NCBI GenBank assembly: GCA_032690845.1
Contig: CM064426.1
Location: forward strand, 68,312,403-68,376,402
Direction of reading: 5' to 3'
Length of the DNA: 64,000 nt
Origin: Eleusine coracana subsp. coracana
Lineage: Eukaryota > Streptophyta > Magnoliopsida > Poales > Poaceae
Shown: positions 22,782 to 33,850 of the stretch, piece after piece
How the letters are laid out: each line of letters starts with the position of its first letter
Position numbering within the stretch: the stretch's first letter is position 1
Program-made: the position numbers and the translations under genes
The notes under the pieces: generated by a model
Databases searched by the model: none
What the model was told of the DNA's origin: nothing
What the model saw: only the letters and a program-made list of their open reading frames with translations

Positions 22782-23124
22782 GGGTGTGTTTATTTTTTTA
22801 CTAAATTTTAGTGGGATCATATTAATTATTAAAATATTATATATAATTATTAGATATATATTAAATATAAAATTAATTATAGAGTTGAATTCACATCAAC
22901 GTGACAAATTTATTAAGCTTAATTAAATTAACATTAAGAGATATTTATTGTAGCATTACATTATCTAATCATGACCTAATTAGTTTTAATAGATTTGACT
23001 CATCATTCAGAGGGAGAGTTATGGACTAGGTTTTATCAGTAATTTATATTTAATAATTCTAATTAGTATCACAATATTCGATGGGACAGGTCTAAAAATT
23101 AGAAGGGTGGAAATGAACACACCC
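22782..23124. mobile_element. MITE, 343 bp, family A copy 1
   Basis: Begins GGGTGTGTTTATTT and ends AAATGAACACACCC, so the ends are inverted repeats of about 14 bases. It is flanked by the 3-bp repeat ACT (22779-22781, 23125-23127). It is AT-rich with no coding capacity. It is closely similar over its whole length to 55022-55362, which fixes both borders. The superfamily is uncertain: the size and ends look PIF/Harbinger-like, but the target is not TWA. Confidence 0.8.
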
Positions 23125-23238
23125 ACTTTCGTGTTGTTGTTTGAATAGCGCAACCATTTCAGACGTGGACCTGTTTGGAAAGTAGGAGGTTTTTTTTTCC
23201 CTCCCAGATTCTGCAGAAACGTGAACGTTTTCTGCTTA

Positions 23239-23532
23239 GGGCGTCCACAACAATGATGAGCTATAGATAGGAAGTTAAAGATGAGTATTTGACAGCTTAT
23301 CGTTTTTACTGTTGCATGGATTATAAAAAAAGTAATTTATATTTCATAGTAAGGAGAGAAAGAGACACAAGAAAAAGAAACAAGTATAGAAAGACCCTGC
23401 TCTGATTAAAAGGACAGTCTATACATATACCCTACTGCAGTAGTTACCTTTTTCCTTTCTCCTATTCCTATTTACTCCATATCTAATCAAACTCCTGCTA
23501 ACGCTACCTCTGTCAGACCATTGTGGAGGCCC
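23239..23532. mobile_element. Tourist-like MITE, 294 bp, with TTA TSD
   Basis: The ends are GGGCGTCCACAACAATG and, reversed from the right, GGGCCTCCACAATGG. The 3-bp repeat TTA flanks it (23236-23238, 23533-23535), as expected for PIF/Harbinger-derived Tourist elements. It has no coding capacity. Confidence 0.75.
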
Positions 23533-25015
23533 TTATGAAACTCTGCACTCCAAATACGCTGTAAAAAGCACTGGCCTAAATCCCCTGAGCTCATCTTTCC
23601 CTGCACTGCACCTGCTGATGCAAAGGATGTGCCCAATGTTGAGCATGTACGGCAGCCATCCCGCACCCACTTTCTTATGTTTGGCGCAATCAGTCAGTCC
23701 TGTCCTCCAAAAGAAGGACTAATCTGACCACCGAACAGGTTAACCATCGACATCCGTCCACTGTCATGTCGATGGGCACACTGATGATCAAGTGAGAGGC
23801 AGTGCTTTGGCATGCAGCTTTAAGTCAAAGTGAGATTTGGATCCCTCTCCCTGTCCTTGTGTTAAGCTGGGACCCTGGATTAGGCGGGCGACTATTCTAA
23901 CTGAAAAGCTAGGGCTGTGTTCGTGCGTGCGTGCCCTAGTTGTTGTATGGCCAATAGCCGTTGGCAGTTTGTCACTGCAGATTAGTTCTTCTTCCTGATC
24001 TGCTTACTGTTCAATGATGTCTACAAGTCGCTATGGACAGATAGATGCATACGAGCTTGGAACGTGCTTGTCTGATAACTTCTCGTTTTCTTTCTGGAAA
24101 CCAATTGATTGCCACACGGGGCGCTACCTGATGAATTGCGAAACAGGAACGATGACACGTACATCATGCAATCATTGAACTCTACGTATCAAAGATTTAC
24201 ACGAATCTGACATAGCTCTCTTGTTGCATTACACTCGCTGATATAACTAGTGTATCATGCAAATAATTGAGCCCTTTGTGGATGATAATACCACATGCAT
24301 GCTCTCGATCTAGGTGAATGCATCGAGAGATATAGTTTGAAACACCAAATCTTACACTGGCCTTCAGATTGGGTCCCAGATCTCTCGCTGAAGCCTAGAG
24401 ACTCCAGACAGCCACGAGTTCAGAACTGTGCGTGCATGTTCATGGGTGGATCTGATGAACCTTTTTCGATCAAAGAGTCCAGTGAGAACAGTGCCTAAAT
24501 TGGGATTTCCTCGAAACAACTAATCTGGACTGGTTACAGTCAGATTCATGCATGTATTGTGTGGCGCCTGACTGCATGGGTCTCCTGGCTTAGCACCGAA
24601 CACGTCATCACACACGACATCCAACACCTTTTGCATGCTGTCAACCGATCCAAGCCACATGCGCATGGTCTTGTGTAGATTCTACAAGGGGATTATCCCC
24701 ATCTCAATGAGGATTACTGGGTGGCCACGACATAATGAATTCTTTAAATTTGAAGATGTTGTAATGATCTAAATTTAAAAAATTGCAAACAACTTCATTT
24801 AGAGGAGCATACTGGTTGTGGTTTTGGGCGTGATGAGGAGACAAGAAAATTATTCAAGATGATGGGCAGAATATTAGAGACCACGGTGTTGGAGCTATTC
24901 GTATCTCATGAATGAAAACATAATAATAGACTTTGTTAGAACTATTTTTGTTTATTATTACTTGTTCTCCACATGCTGACACATTTTTATTCGATAAAGA
25001 GACAATCATCCATTT
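23533..25015. other. Gene-free intergenic sequence
   Basis: No gene, RNA or repeat border recognised on either strand. Confidence 0.4.
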
Positions 25016-25260
25016 TTAGCAAATATATTCATGGTTACCATCCCCACATGCTGACACGTTTTGACCATTACATCCATGTCCTTCTCTTTTTGCAATAATC
25101 TTGATTGCCATAGTCAGTAAGAGCCCCTGAAAAATCACTTGCATAAGATTTATTGAAGACTTCTTGTTAAAAACAATATCATTATTGCGGCTAAGCCATA
25201 TGGCTGGGAACATAGACATAATACTCACAATGATAGTTCTTTTTGCCTTCCCTAGGATCC
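25016..25260 (-). pseudogene. Scrap of an L1-type LINE (C-terminal region)
   Basis: The minus strand reads AIWLSRNNDIVFNKK followed by QVIFQGLLL. This resembles the zinc-binding C-terminal region after the reverse transcriptase of plant L1-type LINEs (the IWLxRNDxVF motif). Only about 70 codons remain, and no tail or target repeat is visible. Confidence 0.55.
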
Positions 25261-25631
25261 AAGCCAGCCTCCCAAAATATGATTAATACCGTTGGGTGAA
25301 GCTATAGCTAGCATCGTTATTCAGTTCTTTCTAGAACTAGCAAGTGAATCAGGTCAAATCATTTTTTCCTTTTAAATGGTGAAAGCTATTCTATGGTTTT
25401 ACTACATGGGAGGCAACCAAAGGGAAGCTAAGATCGACCTAGAGTTTGGGTTTAGACTAGGTGACATCATGTGCTTGATCAAAGAAAGATTTCTGGCGCA
25501 GAATAATAATTGATTTTATACCAGGCTAGTTTACATCTGTATCCAACCGGGCCGTATGTAACGTGCAGCGTACAGCTAACAGGCTTCGGGCCCAATGGGC
25601 GATTGAATAACTGAGCAAGCCCAGCAGGACA
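25261..25631. other. Unassigned intergenic sequence
   Basis: Nothing recognised. Confidence 0.35.
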
Positions 25632-25706
25632 GTTGCCATTTTGTCTGCACACCTTCTGTAGTAACCGTATGTTGCCATTTTGTTTGCACACCTTCTGTAG
25701 CAACAG
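25632..25706. repeat. Two-copy tandem repeat, 39-bp period
   Basis: GTTGCCATTTTGTCTGCACA at 25632 recurs at 25671 with one change, and each copy continues CCTTCTGTAG. Confidence 0.75.
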
Positions 25707-26317
25707 AGACGTGAAGAAATCAAAGGCACTAGCTAATCTTACGCGCTTCGCTGCGCTCGTAAAGTGACATATATCAGCTTACAGGTTATTTTCCACTTTT
25801 TGGTTTCTATAAATGAGGATATCTCGCTTCAGCTTTTGATTGAGAATATGCTGGGCTGAAATGTAGTATGCTTGTCGGGCTGGTTTGTGGTTCCGTTTTC
25901 TTCTGGATTGATTCCTGCTTGTGGTGGAAGCAGATGCTTTGTCGGGCTTGAAAGTTACCTTGGGCTGGGCTTGTGTTTTGTTTGGCCCCACATGTATTAT
26001 GTGTAGACGACTGAGTTGTATGCTTTGTCAGAGAGTGGGAGCCTGGGAGTAGTATTCTGGCAAGCTCCGTCGGCTGCATGGTCTGCAACAGGCTGAAGAC
26101 TACAATACACAACAAGAGGCCCAGCGGCGCAAGCGAAGACGTGGATCAACCGCATGCAAGCATGTCGACTTTAGACGGACGTGGTCGCCGCTCACGCTAT
26201 CCCCGCCGGCCAAAATTCCGAGGAGGCTGCAACTCTTTGCTGAGTCTGCTTAGCACTATTAGTATCATGACCGTATGTTACCCAGACAACCATATGCGAC
26301 ATAGAATTGGTCATGGG
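25707..26317. other. Unassigned sequence before the hAT element
   Basis: No gene recognised. The last eight bases (26310-26317, GTCATGGG) are the left target duplication of the hAT insertion. Confidence 0.4.
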
Positions 26318-29300
26318 CAGTGGCGGACCCAGCAGTAGGGCATCCTAGGGCAGCCGCCCTACCAAGACTGCGGCAAGGAACCCCCTTACCCCCCTGTTTC
26401 AGCGAGACGGCGAGCTAATCACCATGGCCGGCGGCAGCTTTTCTTAAGAGCTCTGTTCCAAGGTAAAAGAAAATAGACAAAGCGTTATGGGCCAACCATG
26501 GGCTACCAACGAAATAGGCCTTTTGGGCTGGTGGCCCACGAAAAGGGCCTTGTTTCCTCCTCCCCAATTCTATCAAGGCAGCATCGTCTCCTGCTCCTGC
26601 CACCAGAACCATTACGACATGAACAGAACAGAGGCAACGCTGGCCAGTCTACCCCCTTCCCTTGCGCTCCCAATCCCTAGCTCCGGCTCCGCCCCCTTCA
26701 AGCTACCGACGGCTGCGCCTACAGCTCTGCCCCCTCCCGCCTCGCCGGCCTCGGTGTCTCCCCCTGTTCCTATCGGGGCCGCGACCACTGGCCACTGCGC
26801 CCCAGAGAAGATGGAGATGGCGGGCGTGCCACTTGTGCTTGCCGGAGAAGATGGAGATGGCGGGCTTGCAGCAGCAGCAGTTGTGACGCAGGGGCGACAA
26901 GCTCCTTCTTCAGCTCCCGACGCGAACACGGCCAATAGAAAGAATGCAAAGAAACGATACAAAAACCTAGGTAAATCAAGAAATTGTGATTGTGCAGTTG
27001 CGTTTTTAGAGATGATTAGTTCTGTACTTGGTTAGTTAAATTGATTCCTAATGTTTTGTGCAGATTTGAAAAGCTTTTTCAGTAGCAATTTGTCTAGCTC
27101 AAAAGCCTCAAATGGGTCTGGTCCAAGCACTCGTGAAAGTGGCGTCATTGTGTCTGAGGAAGGAGAGGCAGTGGTCCAGGGAGAGAGAAAAGAACCAGGA
27201 GAAACTACCATGTTGGGAGATGCAGAACAAGAAGAGCAAGATGCACCTGTACAACAACCTCCACCGCCACAAGATGCCGAAGGTATTAAGGTTTTTGACC
27301 CAGATGCACATGTTGTTTCTGATCCGGGGCTCCGTCTATCAATTGAGGAATTTCATCCTAACATAAGAGATGACATTAGACGCGCCTATTTATTGAGGGG
27401 TCCGACACAACCATTTGGTCATGATTTTCCTCGAAAGTCAAGTGACAAGAGGGTATTTTCAGAAACATGGTTCAAGAAGTATGATTGGTTGGAATATAGT
27501 GTGGCCAAGGATGCTGCATTTTGCCTCTATTGTTTTCTTTTTAGGCTGGAACCCTTGGATGAAAAATTTGGTCATGATGCTTTCACCAAAGTAGGGTATC
27601 ACCATTGGAAGAATGCATATCGTGGACTTCCTCTGTATGTTGGTGGGACAAATAGTTGCCATAATAGAGCAAGGGCAGCTAGTGATGATTTCCAGAATAA
27701 AAGGGCAAGTATTGAACATAAGTATGAGATTCATGATCAAGATGCTGAAAAACAATATGAAATTCGTTTGACAACAACTTTTGATATAGCTAACTTTCTC
27801 ATTGCACAAGCTCATGCATTCCGTGGACATGATGAATCTGAGACTTCCTTAAACAAAGGCATTTTCTTAGAGATGATTGAGTGGTACAAGAAAAGAAAAG
27901 AGGAAGTAAGAGTTGCATTTGAAGTGTTGTGTCTAGACAATGCCCGTATGACTTGTCACAAGATTCATAAAGACCTTTGTAGAAGTTATGCAAAGGAAAT
28001 TGCTGAAGTGATAAAGCAAGAGATTGGTGATAAATGTTTCTCTGTTCTGATTGATGAATCCCATGATGTCTCTATAGCTGAGCAAATGGCAGTGATTGTG
28101 AGGTTAGTCTTTTTATAAATGTATGCATTATATTCATTGTTGTATTACATTGTTAGTCAAAAGATAATCTCTTATGTGTCTTGCAGGTTTGTGAATAATA
28201 AAGGAATGGTTGTAGAAAGGTTTTTGGGTCTTCAACACGTGCCAGATACAACATCAAATGCTTTGAAAAAAGCTTTGCTTCACATGCTTTCTAAATATGG
28301 ATTAGTTGTAGCTAGACTAAGAGGACAAGGCTATGATGGAGCATCTAATATGAGAGGTCAATTCAATGGTCTACAAAAACAAATTCGTGATGAGAACCCT
28401 TATGCTTTTTATGTTCACTGCTTTGTTCACCAACTACAGCTGGTTATTGTTGCTGTCACATCTTGTTGTTCATCATTTTCAGATTTCTTCACCTATGTTG
28501 GTTTGATTGTGACAAGTGCTAGTTCATCTTGTCAGAGGAAAGATAAGTTAATTGCAAAGCATCGTGATAACACTTTAAGCAAGTTGATCAGTGGTCAAAT
28601 TGTTTCGGGAAAAGGCAAGCATCAAAGTACAACCTTGGTTAGACCTAAAGATACAAGGTGGGGCTCTCATTACACAACATTACTTCACATTGAATCAATG
28701 TGGGATTCTGTGGTTAAGGTGTTGTCTGACATTCATGAGGATAAGCGCAATCCCGGTAGAGCCACTGGTTTGGTTCACAAAATAGAGTGCTTTGATTTTG
28801 TTTTAAATATGAAGTTCATGTTGAAAGTGCTTCGCATTACAAATGAGTTATCTCTCCTCTTAGAGAGAAAGGATCAAAATATTGTGGAGGCCATGTCATT
28901 GCTTGTGGATGTGAAAACACGTTTGATGACTTACAGAAATGAAGGATGGCAGCCATTATTTGAAGAAATCAAATCATTTTGTGATGCCAAAAAAATTCCA
29001 ATGCCAAATCTAGATGAGCAAGTACAAGATGGGGCCGATCAAGGCTTGATGGAAACTTGATCACTCTAGAGCATCACTACCGTGTTGATACTTTCTTTGT
29101 TGCTCTTGATTCTATTATCACAGAGATGGATCATCGCTTCAATGAGGTATCATCAGAGTTACTTGTTTGCTTCTCTAGTCTCGACCCAAAAGACTCATTC
29201 TCTAGATTTGACATTGATAAGATTGCCCGTCTAACGGAGATCTATGATAAAGATTTCTCTGATGATGACCGTTCTTATATAAGAGATCAACTTGAGCTTT

Positions 29301-29926
29301 TCCTTTTGCATGTGCGAAGAATTGATGATTTTGTTGCCTGTCATGATTTTGGAAGTCTAGCAATGAAGATGGTTGAAACTAGGAAAAATGATGCTTTTCC
29401 TTTGGTCTATCGTCTCATCGAGTTAGCATTGCTCCTTTCGGTGGCCACCGCATCAGTTGAACGAGCCTTCTCTGCTATGAAAATAATCAAAACTGATTTG
29501 CGCAATAGGATGTCCGATGAGTGGCTCAATGACTTGGTGTTGTGCTACATTGAGAAGGAGATATTTAGAGATCTTGACTTTGATAAAGTTACGAAGAGGT
29601 TTCAAGCTATGAAAAAACGGAGAATGGAATTGCCTAAGCCTCCTAAAGCTAGAAGACCAAGGGTGGAAGCAATGCCAAGTACTACTACTGGCAGTTAGTA
29701 TTTTATAGTGGTATGTCTAATTTCTTTTGTTAAAATATTTAATCTAGAAATGATATATGATGTACTATCTTAATCATTATCTAATTCATTTGTTTACCAC
29801 GAATGATCTATTTTTATGCGATCCTTATGTGCATGTAGTACATATATGCACTTTGGTCTTTTTTTCATAGTTAAGCTTTCCTTAATTATCCGCCCCACGT
29901 AAGAAAAATTCCTAGGTCCGCCACTG
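26318..29926 (+). mobile_element. Complete hAT transposon, 3.6 kb
   Basis: The left end CAGTGGCGGACCCAGCAG and the reversed right end CAGTGGCGGACCTAGG form the terminal inverted repeats. A perfect 8-bp duplication GTCATGGG flanks the element (26310-26317 and 29927-29934), the hAT standard. Inside is a three-exon transposase gene with one frameshift. Both ends are intact, so the copy could still be moved by a related transposase. Confidence 0.95.
26487..29698 (+). pseudogene. hAT transposase with TTF-type zinc finger and DUF4371 (one frameshift)
   Basis: Exons 26487-26970, 27064-28102 and 28187-29698 join in phase (CTAG|GTAAAT...TGCAG; GAG|GTTAGT...TTGCAG). Visible domains are a TTF-type zinc finger region (WFKKYDWLEYS, AFCLYCFLF) and a DUF4371-type transposase core. 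The core has the first acidic residue in LIDESHDVS and the second in GYDGASNMRG. The C-terminal hAT dimerisation domain has the Glu in ATASVERAFSAMK. A single frame change at about 29020-29030, just after MPNLDEQV, puts the last ~220 codons in another frame. The rest of the coding region is open. Plants annotate such proteins as zinc finger MYM-type protein 1-like. A Pro/Ala/Ser-rich N-terminal leader of about 150 codons precedes the finger. Confidence 0.9.
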
Positions 29927-30268
29927 GTCATGGGTAGCCTGGGCCTTGTTGGCATTGAGGAGCAGCGCCTATGGAAGCATGTGCGGTAGTGATGAAGCCC
30001 GCGCCTCTGCCCGGTCTGCAATGATTCTCATCAGCGTATCCAGCATGCCGTCGGGATCCTGATCCACACTGCAAAGACTGCTGAGAAGTGTTCCTAGAGC
30101 ATTTTTAATAGGGTCATGCATCTACGTCCCCATCTTAAGTTTTGCATGCCAAGTAAAAAAAAATTATCTAGTAGAGTCTCTATTTATACAAGCAAAATGC
30201 ATGTTCTCCCAAATTGTCCCCTTTCAGCTCCAAGTTTTGAAGCCTTCTATTACACTTCCCAATGTGTG
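29927..30268. other. Sequence between the hAT and LTR elements
   Basis: Starts with the right hAT target repeat and ends with GTGTG (30264-30268), the left target repeat of the LTR element. No gene seen. Confidence 0.5.
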
Positions 30269-31923
30269 TGTAAGTTTCATGACTATTGATGATTGGATCC
30301 CTAAGGTATGGATGTTTTAATGATAGATGACAACTATGAAATTATCGGCTAATATCTACATGAGTGCTGTCTATGTAGGAATCATCTCTCAACTCTATTA
30401 CAAATCATATGGATGATGGTTGCCTTGACGATTGATGACAATGACCACAAGCATGGAGGCTTGTGAACTTGTTGGAGTTCAAGGGTTGATGGAGATGGAT
30501 CAAAGTGGAGAACAAGCTATGATGCAAGTGTTTGGTACACTTGCCTAATTGTTAGGGCTTTGAGTCCATAGGAAAAACCGGACTATCAAGGGGGTCTAGG
30601 TCATTCTCTTAGTTCATGTCTAGTCGGTGATGTGCAAGGTTGCTCGGTGAAATCACAGCACTAGATGACAGTGGAGAAGCCAAGGAGCTATTCGGAGAAG
30701 TCAGGAAGCGAAGTCAAGCGAGGACGACAAGTTTTAGCTTCTGGATATAGAGACCGGATAGAGGGGTCAGTGGAGATTGGACTGTACGATCACTATGGGG
30801 AGTTGTCTGGGACTTTCAACAACAAGTGAGGAATCTGTCTGTGCAAGGAATCATAGAGACCGGACGGTCCGGTCAGTATGAAGTGCACAAGGCAGAGAGG
30901 AAGCCGAAGGCCGAAATGTTTTTGGACTGGAGAGAGAAATGGACCGGACGGTCCGGTCAACTGATCGGACGGTCCGGTCAGTATAGGTTTCAGTAGGGTC
31001 AGAGGTGTTTTGTACACTATGCTACAGTGACCAGACTATCCGGTCAGGCAGTGATCGAACTGTCCGGTCAGTAGGCCTAAAAAGCTGATATCATGAGGTA
31101 ACGACTAGTTTGAGGTTGGGAGCCTATATAACATTGTTGCTGGGTTCTTTGTGACCTCTTGGCAAGTGGAATACCTGAGAGCATTTGGTAAGGTCCAAGA
31201 GGAAAAGAGGAGAGCACTAGAAGGAGATATTGCATATCTTGAGATTGCTAGTGGAGAGTAACTTGAGCATCTTGCACGTTTAAGGCTAGGGTGTCCTTGA
31301 GGGTGTGATCTAGATTATTACTCTTGGTCTATGGTGAGACCTAGACCGGTTAGGTGTCGGTGATCGAGCCTATCATGATCGGTTGTGAAGGTTGTCACAT
31401 ATTTATACACGGTTTGAGCCCACCGTTGAAAGGGGCATCGCTAGTGAGCGCCCATGTCGGCTCGGGGAGTCCGGCAAGTTCTCGAGGTAGGCGAGCTTGT
31501 GCTTTGTGCAGCGGTGACGCACACCATGTCTTCACTCTAGGAGTGATTGCGGGCTCGTGGGCGAGAACTCCACTTGGTGGCGGGAGGGAGCAGAACTCCG
31601 GCGGGTGTGGTCCAACGAGGATTAGGGGAAGGCGCCATCCTTCCGAGACCTCGGGAAAAATCATGATCATTCCTTGACCCTCTCTTTACTAATCTGCAAT
31701 TATGTGCTCTAGTGACTAGGGTGAATTGTGGCTTGCATAGGCTAGTGTGTTTGGCTTTCACGCTTTATCTTATCATGAATACTAGCATGTGTAGGGTATT
31801 GGCCTACTAGAATTATTTAGGTTGCTTCTCTTTTTAGACTCAAGTAGTGGAAATTGAAGTAATTAGATTCGTGAGCGGCTTACCGATTCACCCCCACCTC
31901 TCGGTACGCCTTCGATCCTTACA
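30269..31923 (+). repeat. 5' LTR of the copia-type element
   Basis: 1655 bp, TG...CA ends, near-identical in layout to 38958-40637. It contains several copies of the palindrome GACCGGACGGTCCGGTC (around 30864, 30941 and 30963, with degenerate ones near 31030). Confidence 0.93.
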
Positions 31924-31925
31924 AA

Positions 31926-31937
31926 TGGTATCAGAGC
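31926..31937 (+). other. Primer-binding site (initiator-Met tRNA type)
   Basis: TGGTATCAGAGC lies two bases after the 5' LTR. It is the standard plant LTR-element primer site complementary to the 3' end of tRNA-iMet. Confidence 0.9.
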
Positions 31938-31966
31938 TAAGTGCTCATCTTTGAGGCTTCACCGCC

Positions 31967-33850
31967 TTGAGTAAGGATGCCGGGACAGGTGGGAATGTTC
32001 CCGTATTCAATGGAGAGGACTATGCTTATTGGAAGGCTCGCATGCAAGCCTACCTTCAGTTCCTTGATCTAGAGATATGGTCGATCACTCACGAGTCCGA
32101 TGCGGATGTGAACCTACTTGAGCCTAATTATGTTAAGTGTAATGCTAAGGCCAAGAATGCACTGTTTGCTTGCATCTCTAAGGATGTTTTTGCTCAGTTA
32201 GATGCTAGTTCCTCAGCACATGGTATCTGGCTGAGATTTAGGGGCTCCATGAGGGCACCAGTGATGTCAAAAAGGAAAGATACTATGTGCTGAAGAACAA
32301 GTATGATAATTTCACTAGATTGTCATATGAGAGAGCTAACACTGTCTATTCTCGTTTTCATATACTAGTGGAGGAGATCAATGCACTTGAGGATGATTTC
32401 AAGATGAAGCTCGTTGAAGTGATAAGAACATTCTTAAGGCTATTCAAGGACCCTAAGTATGAGTCCATCATCACCTTCATCTGGCAAGATGACCTCAAGA
32501 CCAAGAACATGAAGGATATACTTGGCAAGATCACCGCCTTCGAGAGCTACCAATTGTGGATGGATGATCCTTAACCATCCAACCTTGCTCTACCAGCTGA
32601 CAAGTAAGAATCTAGCAAGAGCAAGAAAAATAAGAAGAAGGTGATCATTGAGGATGATGATGAAGAAGATGATGATGAAGGTGACTTGACCGAAGACTTG
32701 ACTCTTCTCATGCAGAAGATGAAGAACTTCAAGACTAAGTTTGCTTATAAGTCAAGGGGCAAGTGCTTCAATTGTGGCTAAAAATCACTTTATCTGAGAG
32801 TGCCCAAAGCCCAAGAAAGAAGCATTCAAGTTACAAGATTCAAGTGAAGAAGAAGAAGAAGACCCCAAGGCCAAGCAAAAAAAGAAGAGGTACTTCAACA
32901 AGGATAAGAGCAAAGGAAAAGGCAAAGCTCAAGGCTACAAGAAGAAGTTCTCTCGCAAGGCCCTTGTTGGAGAGTGGACGAGTGATAACTCAAGTGATGA
33001 GTCCTCTTCCTCAAGTGATGAAGAAGTGGCCGGCCTAGCCATGATCAAGACCACACCTCCACGAACTCTTCCTCCACCTCCCATGTGCCTCATGGCCACG
33101 AGCCAACTTGGGGAGAGTGAGGATGAGAGCAGTGATGATAGCAATGATGAGGAGCACACGTGTGCCGAGTTGTGGAGTATGCTTAAGCAAGCCCACGACA
33201 TCACTATCAAGAAATCCAAAATGTTGGATGCGATAAGAAAAGAGTGTAAGTTGGCTAAGGACCATGTTGTTGACCTTGAGAGTGAGCTCAAAGACCTTGT
33301 CACATCTCATGAGGCCCTAAATAAGAGTTATGAAAAACTCAAGGGTTATTATGTAGAGCTTCATGAGAAGTATAAGGCCTTTGAGATAACTTACGAGGCC
33401 ATCAACATTGAGGACCTTGCCTCTCCCTCCTCTAGTTTATCTAAGACTGATGCTTCTACTATGTGTGATGAACTAACAACCTCGGTTGAGGTTTCTTCTC
33501 TTGAGCCATTTGATTTGGCGGAATATCACAAGCTCAAAGAAGAGAAGAAGATGGTGATGGACGGCTTTGAGAGACTCACACGTGGTAGAGCCATCCACAA
33601 GGAGATTCTTGGGAGGAACCTTGTGAACAATGTCTCCCGCCGGGGACTTGGCTCATATCCCGCCGCCATCGACATCATAAGGACGAGTGATTTCATCCCC
33701 GCATGGATCAAACCCCTTCTTGCTGACGACTACTATTATGAGAGGTGTTGCAAGGATGGCCACGCCACCAAGGATTGTCCCATGGTGAGAAGTTCTATTA
33801 TTTTACCTAACGCTAACTTGTTCCATGAACACACATTTCAAGCTTTTTAG
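31967..33850 (+). pseudogene. Copia-type gag-like region (UBN2/DUF4219), broken
   Basis: Begins SKDAGTGGNVPVFNGEDYAYWK, with TTG where an ATG would be expected. It shifts frame near 32285 (continuing NKYDNFTRLSYERANTVYSR) and stops at 32572. A Glu/Asp- and Lys-rich stretch leads to a CFNCG zinc knuckle at about 32765, wrecked by a small deletion. From 33026 a 274-codon open stretch forms a long charged helical region. It ends with a second Cys/His cluster (CCKDGHATKDC). The FNGEDYAYWK start and the zinc knuckle are typical of copia-type gag. The protein would coat element RNA. At least two frameshifts and several stops make this copy dead. Confidence 0.8.
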
